From Doris montereyensis (Eukaryota; Mollusca; Gastropoda; Nudibranchia; Dorididae), in the NCBI GenBank assembly GCA_037039925.1, contig JAXRKP010000815.1, forward strand, positions 120,001-184,000: 64,000 nucleotides of DNA. Reading direction: 5' to 3'. Shown here piece by piece: positions 1 through 12,639 of the stretch (the stretch's first letter is position 1; each line of letters begins with the position of its first letter). The notes below the pieces were generated by a model, which saw only the letters and a list, made by a program, of their open reading frames with translations, made no database searches and was not told where the DNA came from. Position numbers and translations under genes: made by a program.

Positions 1-190
1 AATCCAAAACCTCTGCGTCGGCACTCCATCGCCTGAGCCATGAAAGAAAGCGTGCAGTGACCAACCATTAGCTAATCTAAGCTCCCTAGAGGTTGCGGGT
101 TCGATTTCATGGATCTGTCCAGGAGTTTTTTCTCCTCCCTATTCCTGTTTTGTCTCGCCTTTGTCCCGCTGGGGCTTTCATACTATCTTG
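1..190. repeat. SINE-D inverted pair (tRNA-like head)
   Basis: The left part (about 25-50) reads as the reverse complement of a SINE head, with CCATCGCCTGAGCCATGAA. The right part (about 60-180) is a forward copy with a B-box-like GGTTGCGGGTTCGATTTCAT and an end reading TTTGTCCCGCTGGGGCTTTC. The same two halves, head to head, recur at 4855-5065 and 38300-38620. A tRNA-derived origin is inferred from the B box only. Confidence 0.6.
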
Positions 191-199
191 TGTCATTAC

Positions 200-530
200 A
201 TTAACTACTACTACTAGTAGTAGTAGTGGAGTGAGTAGTTAGTGTAGCAGCAGCAGCGAGTAGCAGCAGCAGTAGGAGCAGCAGTAGGGAATTCAGTAAA
301 AATCCTACGTTAGCATTAGTTCTTGGTTTTCAGAGCCTTTTGCCGGCAATAGTAGCAACATTTAGCAGTAGCTAGTCAATACATTCTGATTTCAGCAGTA
401 TCAGTAGTTTTAGTAGTAGCAACACAGCAGTAGTAGTAGTAGTAGTAGTAGTAACAGTAGCAGCAGTAGTAGTAGTAGTAATAGTACTAGTAGTAATAAT
501 AGTAGTAGTGCATTATCTTTATTAATCCTT
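200..530. repeat. TAG/CAG trinucleotide-rich tract
   Basis: Interrupted runs of TAG, CAG and TAA triplets with short unique stretches between them. The densest part is about 421-510. No coding capacity is seen. The phrase ATCTTTATTAATCCTTTAA near its end recurs at about 1460, probably a shared repeat end. From 530 to 1150 I see no gene. Confidence 0.85.
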
Positions 531-1151
531 TAACAGTAGTTGTAGTTAAGCTCTTTCCGTGGCTGTACAACCGGTATCCAGTAAATACAGACGCTTACCC
601 TATAGACCCCATTGTGTATTCTGAAGACGTTGGTCCTAAAGAATCTCAGAGTTGATTATCTGTTTTGTAACGTCTCTCCATGTGTATCGATGTCTTGCAA
701 TAGGAGTCTTCAACTCCAAAGCGAGTAAGCTTCTTTCTTGTTTGTTTTTTCTTAGTTGCGAATAATGTATAATTTTGTATCTTCTCCATTTGGGTTTCGG
801 TGTCCCTGAGGCTCAGTGTTGGCATATTTTGTGTAGTTTTGTGAGTCGTGGTTGACTGTCGCTGGCAATGACGTCAGTGTTCTTTCTTTGCATTTCGGTC
901 CCTCAATAAAGTTACGTATTTATTACTTACTGCTTGAGCTGCTATTTTCTCATTTGTCCAGAGGATGTGTCCAAATAAACTCCACCGCTGATCTTTGTCC
1001 CTTCACCTAATAATAGACCTAGTTCGGCAGCGGTCGTATAAATCACTGTTGACGTCACACCTCTGTGTCTTCTTGAGTGTCGTAAAGTGACTGACCCGAA
1101 GAAGAGCCAGGTAGATACAGTGAACGTGACGTAGTTAAGAGTGACGTAGGC

Positions 1152-1370
1152 CAGTGATTCTCAACCAGGGCATGGGTTGGTGGGTGCGAATTCCCTCCTG
1201 GAGGGGGAGGGGGAAGAAGGGTAATCATAACCACGGATTGGCAAACTCGTTTGTTTTGAATGCACCTTTTGGGGCAGACAATTTTGACAGAAAGAGGGAA
1301 ATGACATTCTGACATATTATGGTGAAAGGGCGCATGGGCCAAATAAAAGTTGAGGGCCATCATCGTATGT
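1152..1370. mobile_element. possible hAT-like element fragment
   Basis: The left edge reads CCAGTGATTCTCAACCAGG, close to the terminal inverted repeat common in hAT transposons (CAGTGGTTCTCAACC). A weak candidate for the other end is AAAGTTGAGGGCCATCA near 1348-1364, which pairs only partly. No transposase is seen. The 102-residue open frame crossing here (1055-1363, - strand) shows no family features and I do not call it a gene. The assignment is tentative. Confidence 0.35.
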
Positions 1371-1599
1371 ATTCACCATAGCATCAATAATGAATATGGA
1401 CAAAAAATAAGACAAAAGCCTCGTGTGGAATAAAGACTAGAAAAACACAATTCAATTCAATTATCTTTATTAATCCTTTAAAAAAAATGAAATTGTATTT
1501 GTTTAATCACATACTCATTTGTGCTTGTGTTGGGCCCCCTGCTTATCCAAAACCAAACTGATTTTAAAGAAGGAAATATGATATACCCGGCTTGAACTT

Positions 1600-4260
1600 T
1601 CTAAACGACTCTGAAAAAAGCAACACGGACTGTGATTTTGGAACATGGAATTTTAGGTCAAGAAATGGAAAAGAGTGAGAATTAGCTTGAAGAAATTGAC
1701 ACATTCAAAGTAGACATTTTTACATAACAGAAACAAAGAAAAAAGGACAGGGAATAGAAAATGTAGGACCCAATTATACTTTAATCTTGTCAGGACCAGA
1801 ATATCAAAGATAAGGTCTTAGAGCAGGAGTTTCCATGATAACTCCTAATGCATATAAGGCACAACAACAAAAAAGCTTCTTCTCAGGATTTTGGAAATTT
1901 ATAAGCCCACTCTGGCTATGAGAGGTAAATATTAAACAAAAGGAAGGCATTTTTTTAAAATTAATAGCTTATGGACCAAATGAAATCCAAATGGAGAGAG
2001 ACTAATTTAAAGGAAGAGGGACAGAGTTAAGCCGGATATTTCCCTCATTGGCCCTAACGTCAGCTAACGGTAAAAGATTTGATTATCCGTTTCCATGGGT
2101 TCTGAAACAGAACTCAAAACGTAACCCATCCCCAAGAATAAGAAGAAGACTGAAGAAGAAGAAAAGACCTGCTGCCTTCCAAGGTGCCTTTGAAGAAAAG
2201 TCTCTAAAAGTTAAGAAGAAGAAGAAGTCAATGAAGAAAAGTCAGGAGGTCTAATAAGGCTAAAAGATAGTTCTCCTTTAAGGAGAGACAACAAGATTAG
2301 TTGTACTTTCAGAATTAATAAACTTGCCTAAATTAACGAAAAAAAGTTTTCAAAATGTTTTTTGGCTCATAAAGATATCTACAATTTTGGAAAAAAGGTT
2401 AACTGGTCTATAATTTTTCAGATCGTGTGAAATGTCAATGATAGTCTAACAATAAGAAGAAGAAGAAGAGGAGTTACATTAAGGGGAAGAGGTGGAGGAA
2501 GACAATTTACTTGGAAGAGTAAACAGATGAGTTGAAAAATTAGATTTACAAAATCATCCTGGAGAAAACAGAAAGAAAAGAGAAGAAAGCTACTAAACTC
2601 GAACTAAATAAAGCAATAGTAAAACAACCAATCTAGGATGATTTATCAGTAAAAGGCAGATGAATCTGAATGCTGAATGAGAAAAAGAAAAAGTGGCAAA
2701 TGTATAAATTTTGTTACTTCTGTGGCAGGGAAACAAAATTAAAGAAGATAGAAAAAGAACAGCATGGTGGAATGAGAATGTCAAATGATCAAAGAAAATT
2801 TGCCTGGAACAAATATGCAAACAAAGAGACCAGAGGATAGGATAGATTACGAGAATAAAAGAACTATCGCCAAAAGAGAAGTGAGGGAAGCAAAACAGGG
2901 GCTTTGAAATCAAAAGCTGTTCTAGGCAATTCAAAGCATACCCAATACGACAAATTAAGAATGCCAATAGGAGAAATAATCAAAATCATGGAAACTTGGA
3001 GACAGTATTTTTCAACAAGCATAATCCCTCAGAACATATGAATCAAGGAGACAGATCAATTAGTAAGAGTAACAAGTAATTCAGAGGAGACAGCTGAAGA
3101 TGTAATATCCAAATGAAGAACTCCAAACTAAGAAAAAATTTAGGAAAGGCCCCAAGAGCAGATCAAGTTTGTCCAGAAAATGATTAAAAACCAAGGGAGA
3201 GAGGCAGACAAACAATTACATGCAATATGCCAACAAGCATGGAAGTCCAAACAGGTGCCAGACGACTGGAAAAAAAGGGAACGGTAGTACCAATACATAA
3301 AGAAAGGATCAACTATGGAATGCTCAAACTATAAAGGATATCACCTTAGCGTACCAGCAAAAGTATATGCCAGGATTCTGGAAATGAGATAAGGAAAAGA
3401 GTAGGGATCAGATTGAAGAACACATGGATTTAGACAGGAAGAAGTGTACAAGATCGTATATTTACAATTAATAAAGAAAAAAATTCACGTACCTGTGTTT
3501 TATTGACACCAGGGGAGGGACGGACTATGGAGTAAAAGAACACAATGTACAAAATTTAATAAAAGCCATTAAAAGTTTTTACAACAAGCCAATATAACAG
3601 TGAGTAGCTGGAAACATGTACCAGCGTTGTAGCCTAAGTCCTCTTTTTGTTTATCACATTTATGGATTCAGTCGCATCAGGCTCCAGTAAAATATCAATC
3701 TTTCATTTGACTGATGATTTAGTTCTGTTTTGGAAAATGTCGAATATCAACATAATGAATGAAAAATGAAAGAGGTAAATAAAGAGAATGACAAGCTAAA
3801 AGTAAAAAAACACAAAATCAAGTGGCCTGAAAATTTAACTAGTTTGATAAAACACAAAATCAGAGGGAAAACTAGGAGAAGAAATCAGCCAGAAAATCCA
3901 AAAAGGCAAGTGCAATATATAACCATCTCATTTAGGTAAACAAAATTGTCGACAAAAACCAAAATGGCAGTATACAATAGTTTTTGACTCTTCTACAGTG
4001 ATGAAATATCTTACACCCCACAACAAGTGTAGCATAAAAACCAAACCAAATAAGAAACACCAATAAGAGATCACTAAAGACCACTCAGGCAGACCTCGGA
4101 GAAAGGGAAGAAGATATAAAAGAGGCATTATAGCAAATAAATTTAACTTTCACGGAAGGAAACAGAAAATGTTGGAGAAAGGTCATTTCGGACATCGACA
4201 CCCATACATCGAAAGGTAGAATGGGAACTGATAAAGAAAGAAGAAAGAAAACAAATTTAA
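1600..4260 (+). mobile_element. decayed APE-type LINE (RTE-like), copy A
   Basis: Translated fragments in several frames follow LINE order. An apurinic endonuclease start is near 1640 (GTWNFRSRNG), followed by ITETKKKGQGIENVGP at about 1725-1775 and FLKLIAYGPNE near 1950. Reverse-transcriptase pieces lie at 3120-3500 (KNQGREADK, VPDDWKK, GSTMECSNYR, RILE) and about 3600-3740. An RPRRKG-type C-terminal end is near 4090, and a GAAAGAAGAAAGAAA tail follows at about 4230. Stops and indels interrupt all of it, so it is dead. Related copies lie at 22371-23700 (+) and 63125-63640 (+), with a short 3' tail at 39055-39095. The clade is inferred from the endonuclease and is not certain. Confidence 0.8.
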
Positions 4261-4499
4261 TTTCAGTTAATCATTAATGTATTGATTTTGGGAGAAATAT
4301 GTATAAAGATAAGAAGGTGAGTAAATAGATAGTGTGGTGAAACAATATAGATAAACAATAATTAATAACAAATCAGCTTTGTTTCAAACTAATTCATCAA
4401 ATTATCATAAATTATTAATTCTCCATTCATCAATTTTCAATGCTTATACAGAGTAAGTAAAGGCCAAGTTAAGTATGGTCAAAATTGTGTATACTAAAG

Positions 4500-4740
4500 T
4501 GATGACTTCGAGGCCCTTAAAGGCCTATAGAGCGTGAAGCGGATCAGGTGGCAATAATCACCTCCTGGCTAGGACGCTACCAGGTTTTTAAAGCTAGTGC
4601 TTGTACCCATTTTCACCTGGGTAGAGTGGGGAATGTGTGTTAAGTATTTCCCAAGGAACACAATGTATGGGATTCAAACTCGGGACATCATGATCCCCCA
4701 GTCCGGTAGCCTAACCGCTCGTCCACCGACGCCAATTATG
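4500..4740 (-). repeat. SINE-A, reverse copy
   Basis: This is the reverse complement of the family seen at 19768 and 21705. The tRNA-like head is at the right end, with the complement of a B box in GATTCAAACTCGGGACATCA and of an A box near 4710-4730 (CCGCTCGTCCACCGACGCC). The body contains CACCTGGGTAGAGTGGGGAA. The end at about 4505-4540 has GAGCGTGAAGCGGATCAGGT. Confidence 0.75.
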
Positions 4741-4854
4741 GCACTGGAAGGTAAGATCTATAATATCTCTCAGTGCGGGATTTAAATTGTATAAGTCGAC
4801 CGCTTCTACTACAGTACTTGTTTTGGGTGGAGAAAAGAGGATGGATGTTGTATC

Positions 4855-5065
4855 TAAGACAAAGGAATAGACAGGGGACATCGGTAGAATCGAACCCTGA
4901 CCCCACATCAGCACCCATCACCTCGCCATGAAAAGAGAACGCAGTAACAACTATGTTTTGGTGCCCAAAGATTTTGTTCTTCTTTTAAATTCCCCTGGAC
5001 ATGGATTTGTCTCGTCTTTGTTCATACTGGGCTTTGATATTAGTTGGCATTCTCAATCATCACTT
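4855..5065. repeat. SINE-D, inverted arrangement
   Basis: The left half reads in reverse (AGAATCGAACCCTGACCCC as the complement of a B box; CACCCATCACCTCGCCATGA as the head). The right half reads forward and ends in GTCTCGTCTTTGTTCATACT. The arrangement is the same as at 1-190 and 38300-38620. Confidence 0.6.
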
Positions 5066-5104
5066 CAGACATGCCCCACTCACTATTTGTGTTCATACCA
5101 ACAT

Positions 5105-5740
5105 TTGTAACATATACTATAATATAATAATACAAGTACCTTAACCATCATTCGGGTATTTGTAACATAGACTATAATATAATAATACAAGATACACCCT
5201 GAGTAATACCAAAATACCCCATCATTCGATCAGGCCAATATTTGATACTGATGTTACACCCATCATTAGATAAGGGTGATACCAAATACCCCATCAGATA
5301 GATCGGGCCAATATTTGATACTGATGTTACATAGCTGAGTGATACTGCTGATACCCCATCATCATTATCAGGCCAATATTTGATACGATGATACCAAATA
5401 TCAGATCGAGTCAGAATATTTGATACTGATGTTACACCTAGGTAATACCAAATACGGATTATTAGATCGAGTCAGAATTTGATACTGATGTTACACCATT
5501 TGATACTGATGTTTGATACTGATGTTACATCAGGCCAATAGGTGATTCCCAAGTACGGATATCAGATCAGGTCAGAATTTGATACTGATGTTCGAGTGAT
5601 ACCAAATACCCCATATATTGAGTGATACCAAATACCCCATTATTAGATCGGGCCAATATTTGATACTGATGTTACACCCCGAGTGATACCAAATACCCCA
5701 TTATTAGATCGGGCCAATATTTGATACTGATGTTACAGGT
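5105..5740. repeat. about 62-bp tandem array
   Basis: Roughly ten imperfect units, each holding GAGTGATACCAAATACCCCA, then TTATTAGATCGGGCCAATAT, then TTGATACTGATGTTACACC. Central units are shortened or scrambled; the last two (about 5610-5735) are nearly identical. No seed sequence outside the array was found. It encodes nothing. Confidence 0.9.
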
Positions 5741-6560
5741 AGGCGTGAACTATAGAGCTATTGCGTGAATGATACTATTCCAACTTTTAAAGTATAAAAC
5801 CTGTTAAAGCGGCGGTTTATGGGCACCGGTACTCGAAGATGAGAAAGAAAACATTTCAATAATTAAACGAAATTTCTGTGAAATACCTCAACATGAAAAC
5901 GATCTTGGGATCATTTAGAACCTACATGCGAAATAATAAATATGATTACTTTTAGTGCCTTGGCAACAGCGCCTTTGGCGAACGAAGAACAACCCACTCG
6001 GAATAATGATATTATACGGTACCGTATAGATCGGGCCAGATTTATACTATTCATCTTACAGACCCCATTATAGTCTTTGTTAGTCATGTTAGTAGGCATT
6101 CTCACAACGGGTTCTAGCTCGGTGCAGTTGACGGGAGACATTTCTTTTGCGTCGTCAATTCGTTGTTGGTTTTGTCTGAACGTGAAAACGATCTTGGGAA
6201 TTAAAACTTTCTGTAAAGTAACGTTATTTATTTGCATAGGGGATGTGACAGTAACTAAACGACATTGATAAGTGTATACAGATTTGGACGTGTATTATGC
6301 GTGTGTGTTTTGTGTGTGTGTGTCTCACAACTGGTGTGTCGGTGCAGTTGACGGGAGCGCGTGTGTGTTGTTCTTATGCGTAACAGCAAAACTCTGGTTT
6401 TGTATGCTTATGTGTATTTCGTTTTGTTTTGGGGTTTGTCTAGATAGCTTTGATCGTTTCAGGCCAGTGAACATTTATGATTTATCTCACTCATGTGCTT
6501 CCCGTGAATGATGTCTATAATTTCTAGTAGCAAGCTCTGGTTTTGTATGCTTGTGTGTAT
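5741..6560. other. non-coding stretch with small local duplications
   Basis: No gene is recognised. Three short phrases occur twice: GAAAACGATCTTGGGA (about 5895 and 6184), TCGGTGCAGTTGACGGGAG (about 6119 and 6339) and CTGGTTTTGTATGCTT (about 6393 and 6537). Old local duplication is the simplest reading. The open frame at 5911-6237 (- strand) has no recognisable features. Confidence 0.5.
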
Positions 6561-6569
6561 TTCGTTTTG

Positions 6570-6585
6570 TTTTAGTAGTAGTAGT

Positions 6586-6658
<73 letters not shown>

Positions 6659-6728
6659 AAATAGTAGTAGTAGTAGTAGAAGAGTAGTAAGTAGTAGCAG
6701 TAGTAGTAGTAGTAGTAGTAGTAGCAGC

Positions 6729-6797
<69 letters not shown>

Positions 6798-6798
6798 T
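6570..6798. repeat. (AGT)n trinucleotide microsatellite
   Basis: About 75 AGT/TAG triplets with a few interruptions (AGAAAT, AGAAGAG, CAG). The reverse strand gives an open poly-threonine frame that is an artefact. From 6800 to 7300 I see no gene. Confidence 0.95.
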
Positions 6799-7300
6799 AG
6801 ACCTGTGTGTGTGTCACCCATCCCGAGGCCCACAGCCACAGGCCCAAATAATATTGTATGGACAGCGACTCGCTGTAGGGCTAAGCCCTGGAACTACCTA
6901 TACTGAGATTTCTAGGCTAAGCCTGTAGCCTGGATCTGGAATTGTCACACAGGTGTCCAGCGCATAATTAGATCACGCCAACGAGACTCGGGCGCGGGAG
7001 TTCTGATTCAGTAAAAAAGCATTGTTTTACTATGTGCTTAGCAAGGTGTGCTATTGTGTTGATGGTTTTAGTTTATTTGTGGCTTAAAGATTGATGGATG
7101 AACGATTGATATTTATGGATTGGGGAGATAACGACCTCTAATTAAGATTATTTTCTTAACAATCTTTCTTTTGTAGCCTTTTATTTTAACTATTTTACCA
7201 AACTGTTTATGGTCTTAACACCCCTTAGTTCATCTTTAAAAATATTTTGTGTTGAAATTAAAGCAAGTTAGATGTTAAAACTTTGTCAGAATATAGCTCA

Positions 7301-7641
7301 TGTTGTCCCCATGCACTGGTGTACATTTCATAATGTTGGACCATGCTGTATTTATTGTATTAATATTATGTCACGGCTGGTCTCTCTCTCAGTTGGAATA
7401 CGGATAGTGTTGGCCGGCTCGTGACGTAGAAGCTAGAAGCTTCTGAGACATCCGCGCATTGCTATATAAGAGGTCGCCAGGGCGAACTGAGGGATTATTC
7501 AGGAGAGGAAAACAGAGAGAGAATAGACAGGAATTTGAAAGAGACTAGAGAGAGACGCCACTAAGAATAGGTACCCCAAATAAAGATTTCAAAGCTGGTA
7601 AAGGTCATTTTCAGGTGTTTAATTGGATAGATCTTCACATA
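7301..7641 (+). promoter_or_regulatory. possible solo LTR or Pol II promoter remnant
   Basis: The segment begins TGTTGTCCCC and ends ATAACA, so it has TG..CA ends. It contains a TATA-like GCTATATAAGAGG near 7460 and AATAAAGATTTC (a polyadenylation-like signal) near 7579. That layout suits a solo LTR. No clear target-site duplication flanks it and no internal retroelement genes are adjacent, so a cellular promoter remnant is also possible. From 7642 to 8060 nothing is recognised. Confidence 0.35.
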
Positions 7642-8061
7642 ACATGCATTTCTTTTTTTGACTCATCACAATCGATCAAAAAATTAAAAAAAAGTTGTGA
7701 ATGATTTTGTGTTTTATTGGACTTAAACAAAAATTCTAACAATTTCATTTCGGTTTTTCATTTTTGTTGAGTTTCGTCTAACTTTTCCTCACTTTGCAAG
7801 GTACCGAATGAAAGCTTATTATCTACCCCTGGTTTAAAAAAAACCCAGAAGAAGATCCGGACATTGTGGACAAAGCAATCGCAAGTTTTGTGGAGGCATG
7901 AACTCCTCATCACAACTCGGAATGCGTGCCGGCGAATATTACTAGTTGAGTAGTTGGTGATTAACTGCGCTAGGCAGAACTCTTGAATGGTACCTACAAG
8001 AATTCGCGGGAACCCCTGAGGCGGGCTGGGCCAGAGATGAAGTGAGAGACCGTTGTATTTG

Positions 8062-8151
<90 letters not shown>

Positions 8152-8155
8152 CATC
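8062..8155. repeat. (ATT)n microsatellite
   Basis: About 30 uninterrupted ATT triplets. The open poly-isoleucine frame across it is an artefact. Confidence 0.95.
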
Positions 8156-8412
8156 ATTATGTAGGCCTAATCCTGTCTACGTCCACTAGATGTACCTCCG
8201 ATTGAGGGAATACTTTTTGATGAATGAATGAATTATTAAATATGTCACCAACCACCAACGATTTGTCTTGGACTTGGATATATTTGAATTTGTCCTGAGC
8301 TCGGTGAGCCATGACACTATTAGTGTGCTACTCTACATCTTTTACACATCATAAGTTTTGTCCTGCAATCCTCCGACGTTTCTCATCCTCACCCGTCACT
8401 CACCACTATCAC

Positions 8413-8830
<418 letters not shown>

Positions 8831-8892
8831 AACAGCAGCAATGACGATGAATGTAGTGGTTGTGTTAGTACTATAGTATGGTTATTTGTGGC

Positions 8893-9280
8893 TTTTGATT
8901 TCATTTTATTTACTTTACCGACATCCACAACTAAGGTGATCTCGGAGTTTTGGGTAGGATTGTTAAACGTGCACATAGTGTTATTATCTGCACATGGGAC
9001 CTTCTTTCTTTCAGTCTCTCGACTGAAAGGTCATTGGGTACAAACCCTACCGACAGTTGAAACAGTTTCTCGAGTTTTTCGAGTAAGACCCCCCCCCCCC
9101 TCCCCTGTCAAGGTAGGTTATGGACGATAATAAAAAGTCCTGAGTGCAGATCACAACACTCTGTACACGTTAAAGATCGCTTAGCTATTTATAAGGCAGT
9201 CCTGGCAAAATAAAATAAAAAAATTTAAAAAAAAACCCTGAGAACACCTTATTTGTGGATGTAATCAAATCAAATCAAAA
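8893..9280. repeat. SINE-B fragments in opposite orientations
   Basis: About 8893-8980 is the reverse of the SINE-B 3' end (TACTTTACCGACATCCACAA and CTAAGGTGATCTCGGAGTTT). About 9020-9280 is a forward copy: GTGCAGATCACAACACTC, then ACGTTAAAGATCGCTTAG, and the closing AATCAAATCAAATCAAAA. A C13 run sits at about 9089-9101. Confidence 0.75.
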
Positions 9281-9495
9281 TGTTAGTCCTCCCACCAACC
9301 CTGATACTGTTGTTGTCCTCCTGGTGTCGGAGTCATTCGTCATCTCCAGCCATGCCTCTTGCTTTGTGGTTTCTTAGTATCTTATTATCGGTCAAGGTCA
9401 AACTGACTAACTTTATTAGAAAATACGGTTGGGTGTGACCGGGAAGCTTTTCGTAATTTCATGTTTTATGTCTTCTTTTCAATAATCTAAATTAT

Positions 9496-9715
<220 letters not shown>

Positions 9716-9936
9716 GGAACGGCTCATTTTGCCCTAGTCTCCCCTTCTCTTCCCCCCCCCTCCCCCCTCCCCCAGTCCCAGTCATGAGCTCAAACCCGAA
9801 ATGTCGCTCGCTGGGCTGAATTGCTGGCTGTTCCCAACTCCCGACTGACAATGACATTGACAACATAAACTGAAAGTAGAACGGACAGTTACGTTTTTTC
9901 AACGACCTTGTTGCTGTGTCCTTGAATGGGGGTTGT

Positions 9937-9937
<1 letters not shown>

Positions 9938-10019
<82 letters not shown>
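9938..10019. repeat. (TC)n microsatellite
   Basis: About 41 uninterrupted TC units. Arg/Glu and Ser/Leu open frames through it are artefacts. Confidence 0.97.
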
Positions 10020-10021
<2 letters not shown>

Positions 10022-10374
10022 GTTTCTCGTAGCGGCACACCAGCCATGACAGTATGTTTCGAGAGAACACAAGACACTCGGTATTATAGATCTAACCTTC
10101 TCGAGCCAGAAACGTGAGTTGAATGTCTATCTATGGCCATTCAACAATTCAAATGATGTAAGTTCCGCTGGTTGGCATTTGCGCGACAATGATTATTTTG
10201 ACCTTGACGTTTGTGACACCGCCTTTTATGGTACGCTTCGATCAACAATTACTGAGTTATGATAAAGTGAAGAAGAGAGTAAAACACGGTAAGTATGGTT
10301 TCAGTGACATCTTGGTATTAAGCAGAATATGTTAAAATGATAAATAATTGTTAATAATAATCGTAATAGATTTA

Positions 10375-10396
10375 CTACTAATAATAATGCTAATGC

Positions 10397-10437
<41 letters not shown>

Positions 10438-10457
10438 TAGCAATCATAATAATGATG

Positions 10458-10534
<77 letters not shown>

Positions 10535-10775
10535 TAATAATAATAATAATATTAATAATAATAATAATAATAATAAAATAATAAAAAATAATTTAATCTA
10601 ATAATATCTACTACTACTACTACTACTACATAATAAAAATAATAATATTAATTTAATGCTAATAATGTATACTACTACTACTACTACTACCACCACTACT
10701 ACTTCCTACCTACTACTAGTATTTTAGACTACTACAATCCAATCCTGAACTACTCAACTACTACTCAATCTACTA
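10375..10775. repeat. (AAT)n and (ACT)n compound microsatellite
   Basis: AAT-rich triplets at about 10385-10600, then interrupted ACT triplets to about 10770. There is no coding content. Confidence 0.93.
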
Positions 10776-10779
10776 CTAC

Positions 10780-12290
10780 TTCTGTTCGTCTTTTTTGTAC
10801 TCATTGCCATCGTTGTCTTACTTGCTTATAACTATTTTCTCTGATCTTTATCTACTACCTTTTTCGTCTTTCAGATCTAGATTCTTTAGATCTCAATGCT
10901 GCTTTCCGTCAATCCGTTTTTCAATGTTTTCATCTTCCTCGTCTCTGTCGATTTTCTTGATTTTTGTCATCTTTCGTCTTTCTTCAATTTTTCTGTCTTT
11001 CCGTCTTCTGTTCGTCATTTTTTCGTTTTCATTGCCAATTGTTGTCTTCTCTTAATTTTTAAATCCTCATTTTCTTCAATTTCTGTTAGATCTTTATCAC
11101 CTTTTTCGTCTTCTCCATCTTTCATCAAATTTTTCGTCTTCTTCTTTCTTAGATTTATAAGTCTACTTTTCTTCAAATTCTTTCATCTTTTTTTGTCTTT
11201 CGTCATTTTTTTCATCTTCGTGCTTTCTTCAAATCATTTTGTCTTGTTTTTCTTAAACTTTTCGTCTCGTTTTCATCTTCTTCGTCTCTGTCGATCTTTA
11301 ACGTTTCTTCAATTTTTTCGTCTTCTCCGTCTTTCTTCAATTTTTAGGTGGGTGGTTGGCAGGTGGTGCTGGTAGGTCCTACTTCTTTCCTTTCCATACT
11401 TTTTCACTGATCTTTCAACTTGCTGTTTCCTCTTACTTTACCTTGAGATCACAGCAATGGTGGACGGGGGGGGTAAATTTCAAGGAAAATATCAAACAAA
11501 TCAATTTTTCACCTTCTCTGTCTTTCTTCAATCTTTTTTATCTTCTCCGTCTGTCTTCAATATTTTAGTCTTCTCCGTCTTTTCAGTCTTTTTTTCCATT
11601 TTTCCTCTCCTCTGTCTCTGTCACTTTTCTTCAATTTGTTCGCCTCTTTTGTCTCTACCGTCTTTCGTCATTTTTTTCGTCTTCTCCATCTTTCTTCCAT
11701 TTTTTTATCATTTCCGTCCGTCTTTAATTTTTTCGTCTTCTCTGTCTTTTTTCAATTATTTTCAATTTCAATTTTCTTGTCTTCGTTTTTCTTCATATTT
11801 TTCGACTTTTCCATCTTTGCCATCTTTCTTCATTTTTTCCTCTTCTCTATCTGTCGCTTTTCTTAATTTTTTTTGCCTTCTCCGCCTTTGCCGTCTGTCT
11901 TCAAGTTTTTCATCCTCTCCATCTTTAGGCCCGTCTTTCTTAAATTTTTTGGTCTTCTCTGTCTTTCTTCAATTTTTTCGTCTTCTCTATCTTTGTTAAA
12001 TTTGTTCATCTTCTCCGTCTCCACCATTTATCTTCAATTTTTTTGTCTTCTACGTCTTTCTTCAATTCTTTCAACTTCTTTCAATTTCTCGGTCTCTGCC
12101 GTCTTTTGTAATTCTTGACATCTTTGTCGTCTTTGTGATTCTTTTGCATTTTCATCACCTATCTTGATACTTCATGTTTTATATCTTTGTTTTCTTTCAT
12201 TATCTTTCATATCTTTGTCGCCTTTTTCATCTTTGTTTTCTTTTTCGTCTTCTCCACCTTCCCTAACATGTTAAGTCTTCTGTGTCTCCT
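10780..12290. repeat. degenerate pyrimidine-rich array with embedded SINE-C tail
   Basis: About 1.5 kb of T/C-rich sequence built from a diverged unit of roughly 27-30 bp around TTTTTCGTCTTCTCCGTC and TTTCTTCAATTTT. A SINE-C tail interrupts it at about 11355-11490 (GGTGCTGGTAGGTCCTACTT, then ATGGTGGACGGG). Several Phe/Ser/Leu-rich open frames (for example 10896-11375 and 11457-11999) are products of the composition, with no domain or signal. Confidence 0.85.
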
Positions 12291-12299
12291 GTTAAAAAA

Positions 12300-12630
12300 A
12301 AAGAAAGACCTTAAATTTTCAATCGACTTCAATTTTTGAATCTACATGTATTTGGGTCTCATAATATCTATGACTAGATCTACTTTCAAGCCAAATAATA
12401 GTTTTATAGTGGGCCTGCTTAACCAACACTCGATCTGCACATTTTGAAAGGAAAAAAATAACAAAAACTAGATATATATCTAGATCTAGTCTAATGTAGA
12501 CCTCCTACAACAAAGAAAAGGACCCATGAGAGGAAAAACAAAAAGTTTCTATTATTTCCCCATTGACAAAATTCGTGCATAACGTGTTAGTGCAGCTTTT
12601 CACGGTAGCAAGTTACACCGTATTGCGCAT
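12300..12630. other. non-coding stretch
   Basis: No gene or recognised repeat apart from clusters of TAGATCTAG-type hexamers near 12470-12495. Confidence 0.5.
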
Positions 12631-12639
12631 ACGCAGGAC

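Noticed and set aside
5911..6237. 108-residue frame on the - strand
   Set aside because: No recognisable domain, and it lies in a region of small duplications.
6459..6839. Poly-threonine frame on the - strand
   Set aside because: A translation of (AGT)n.
10896..11999. Phe/Ser/Leu-rich open frames that look like membrane proteins
   Set aside because: They follow from a T/C-rich degenerate array; there is no domain, and several frames are equally open.
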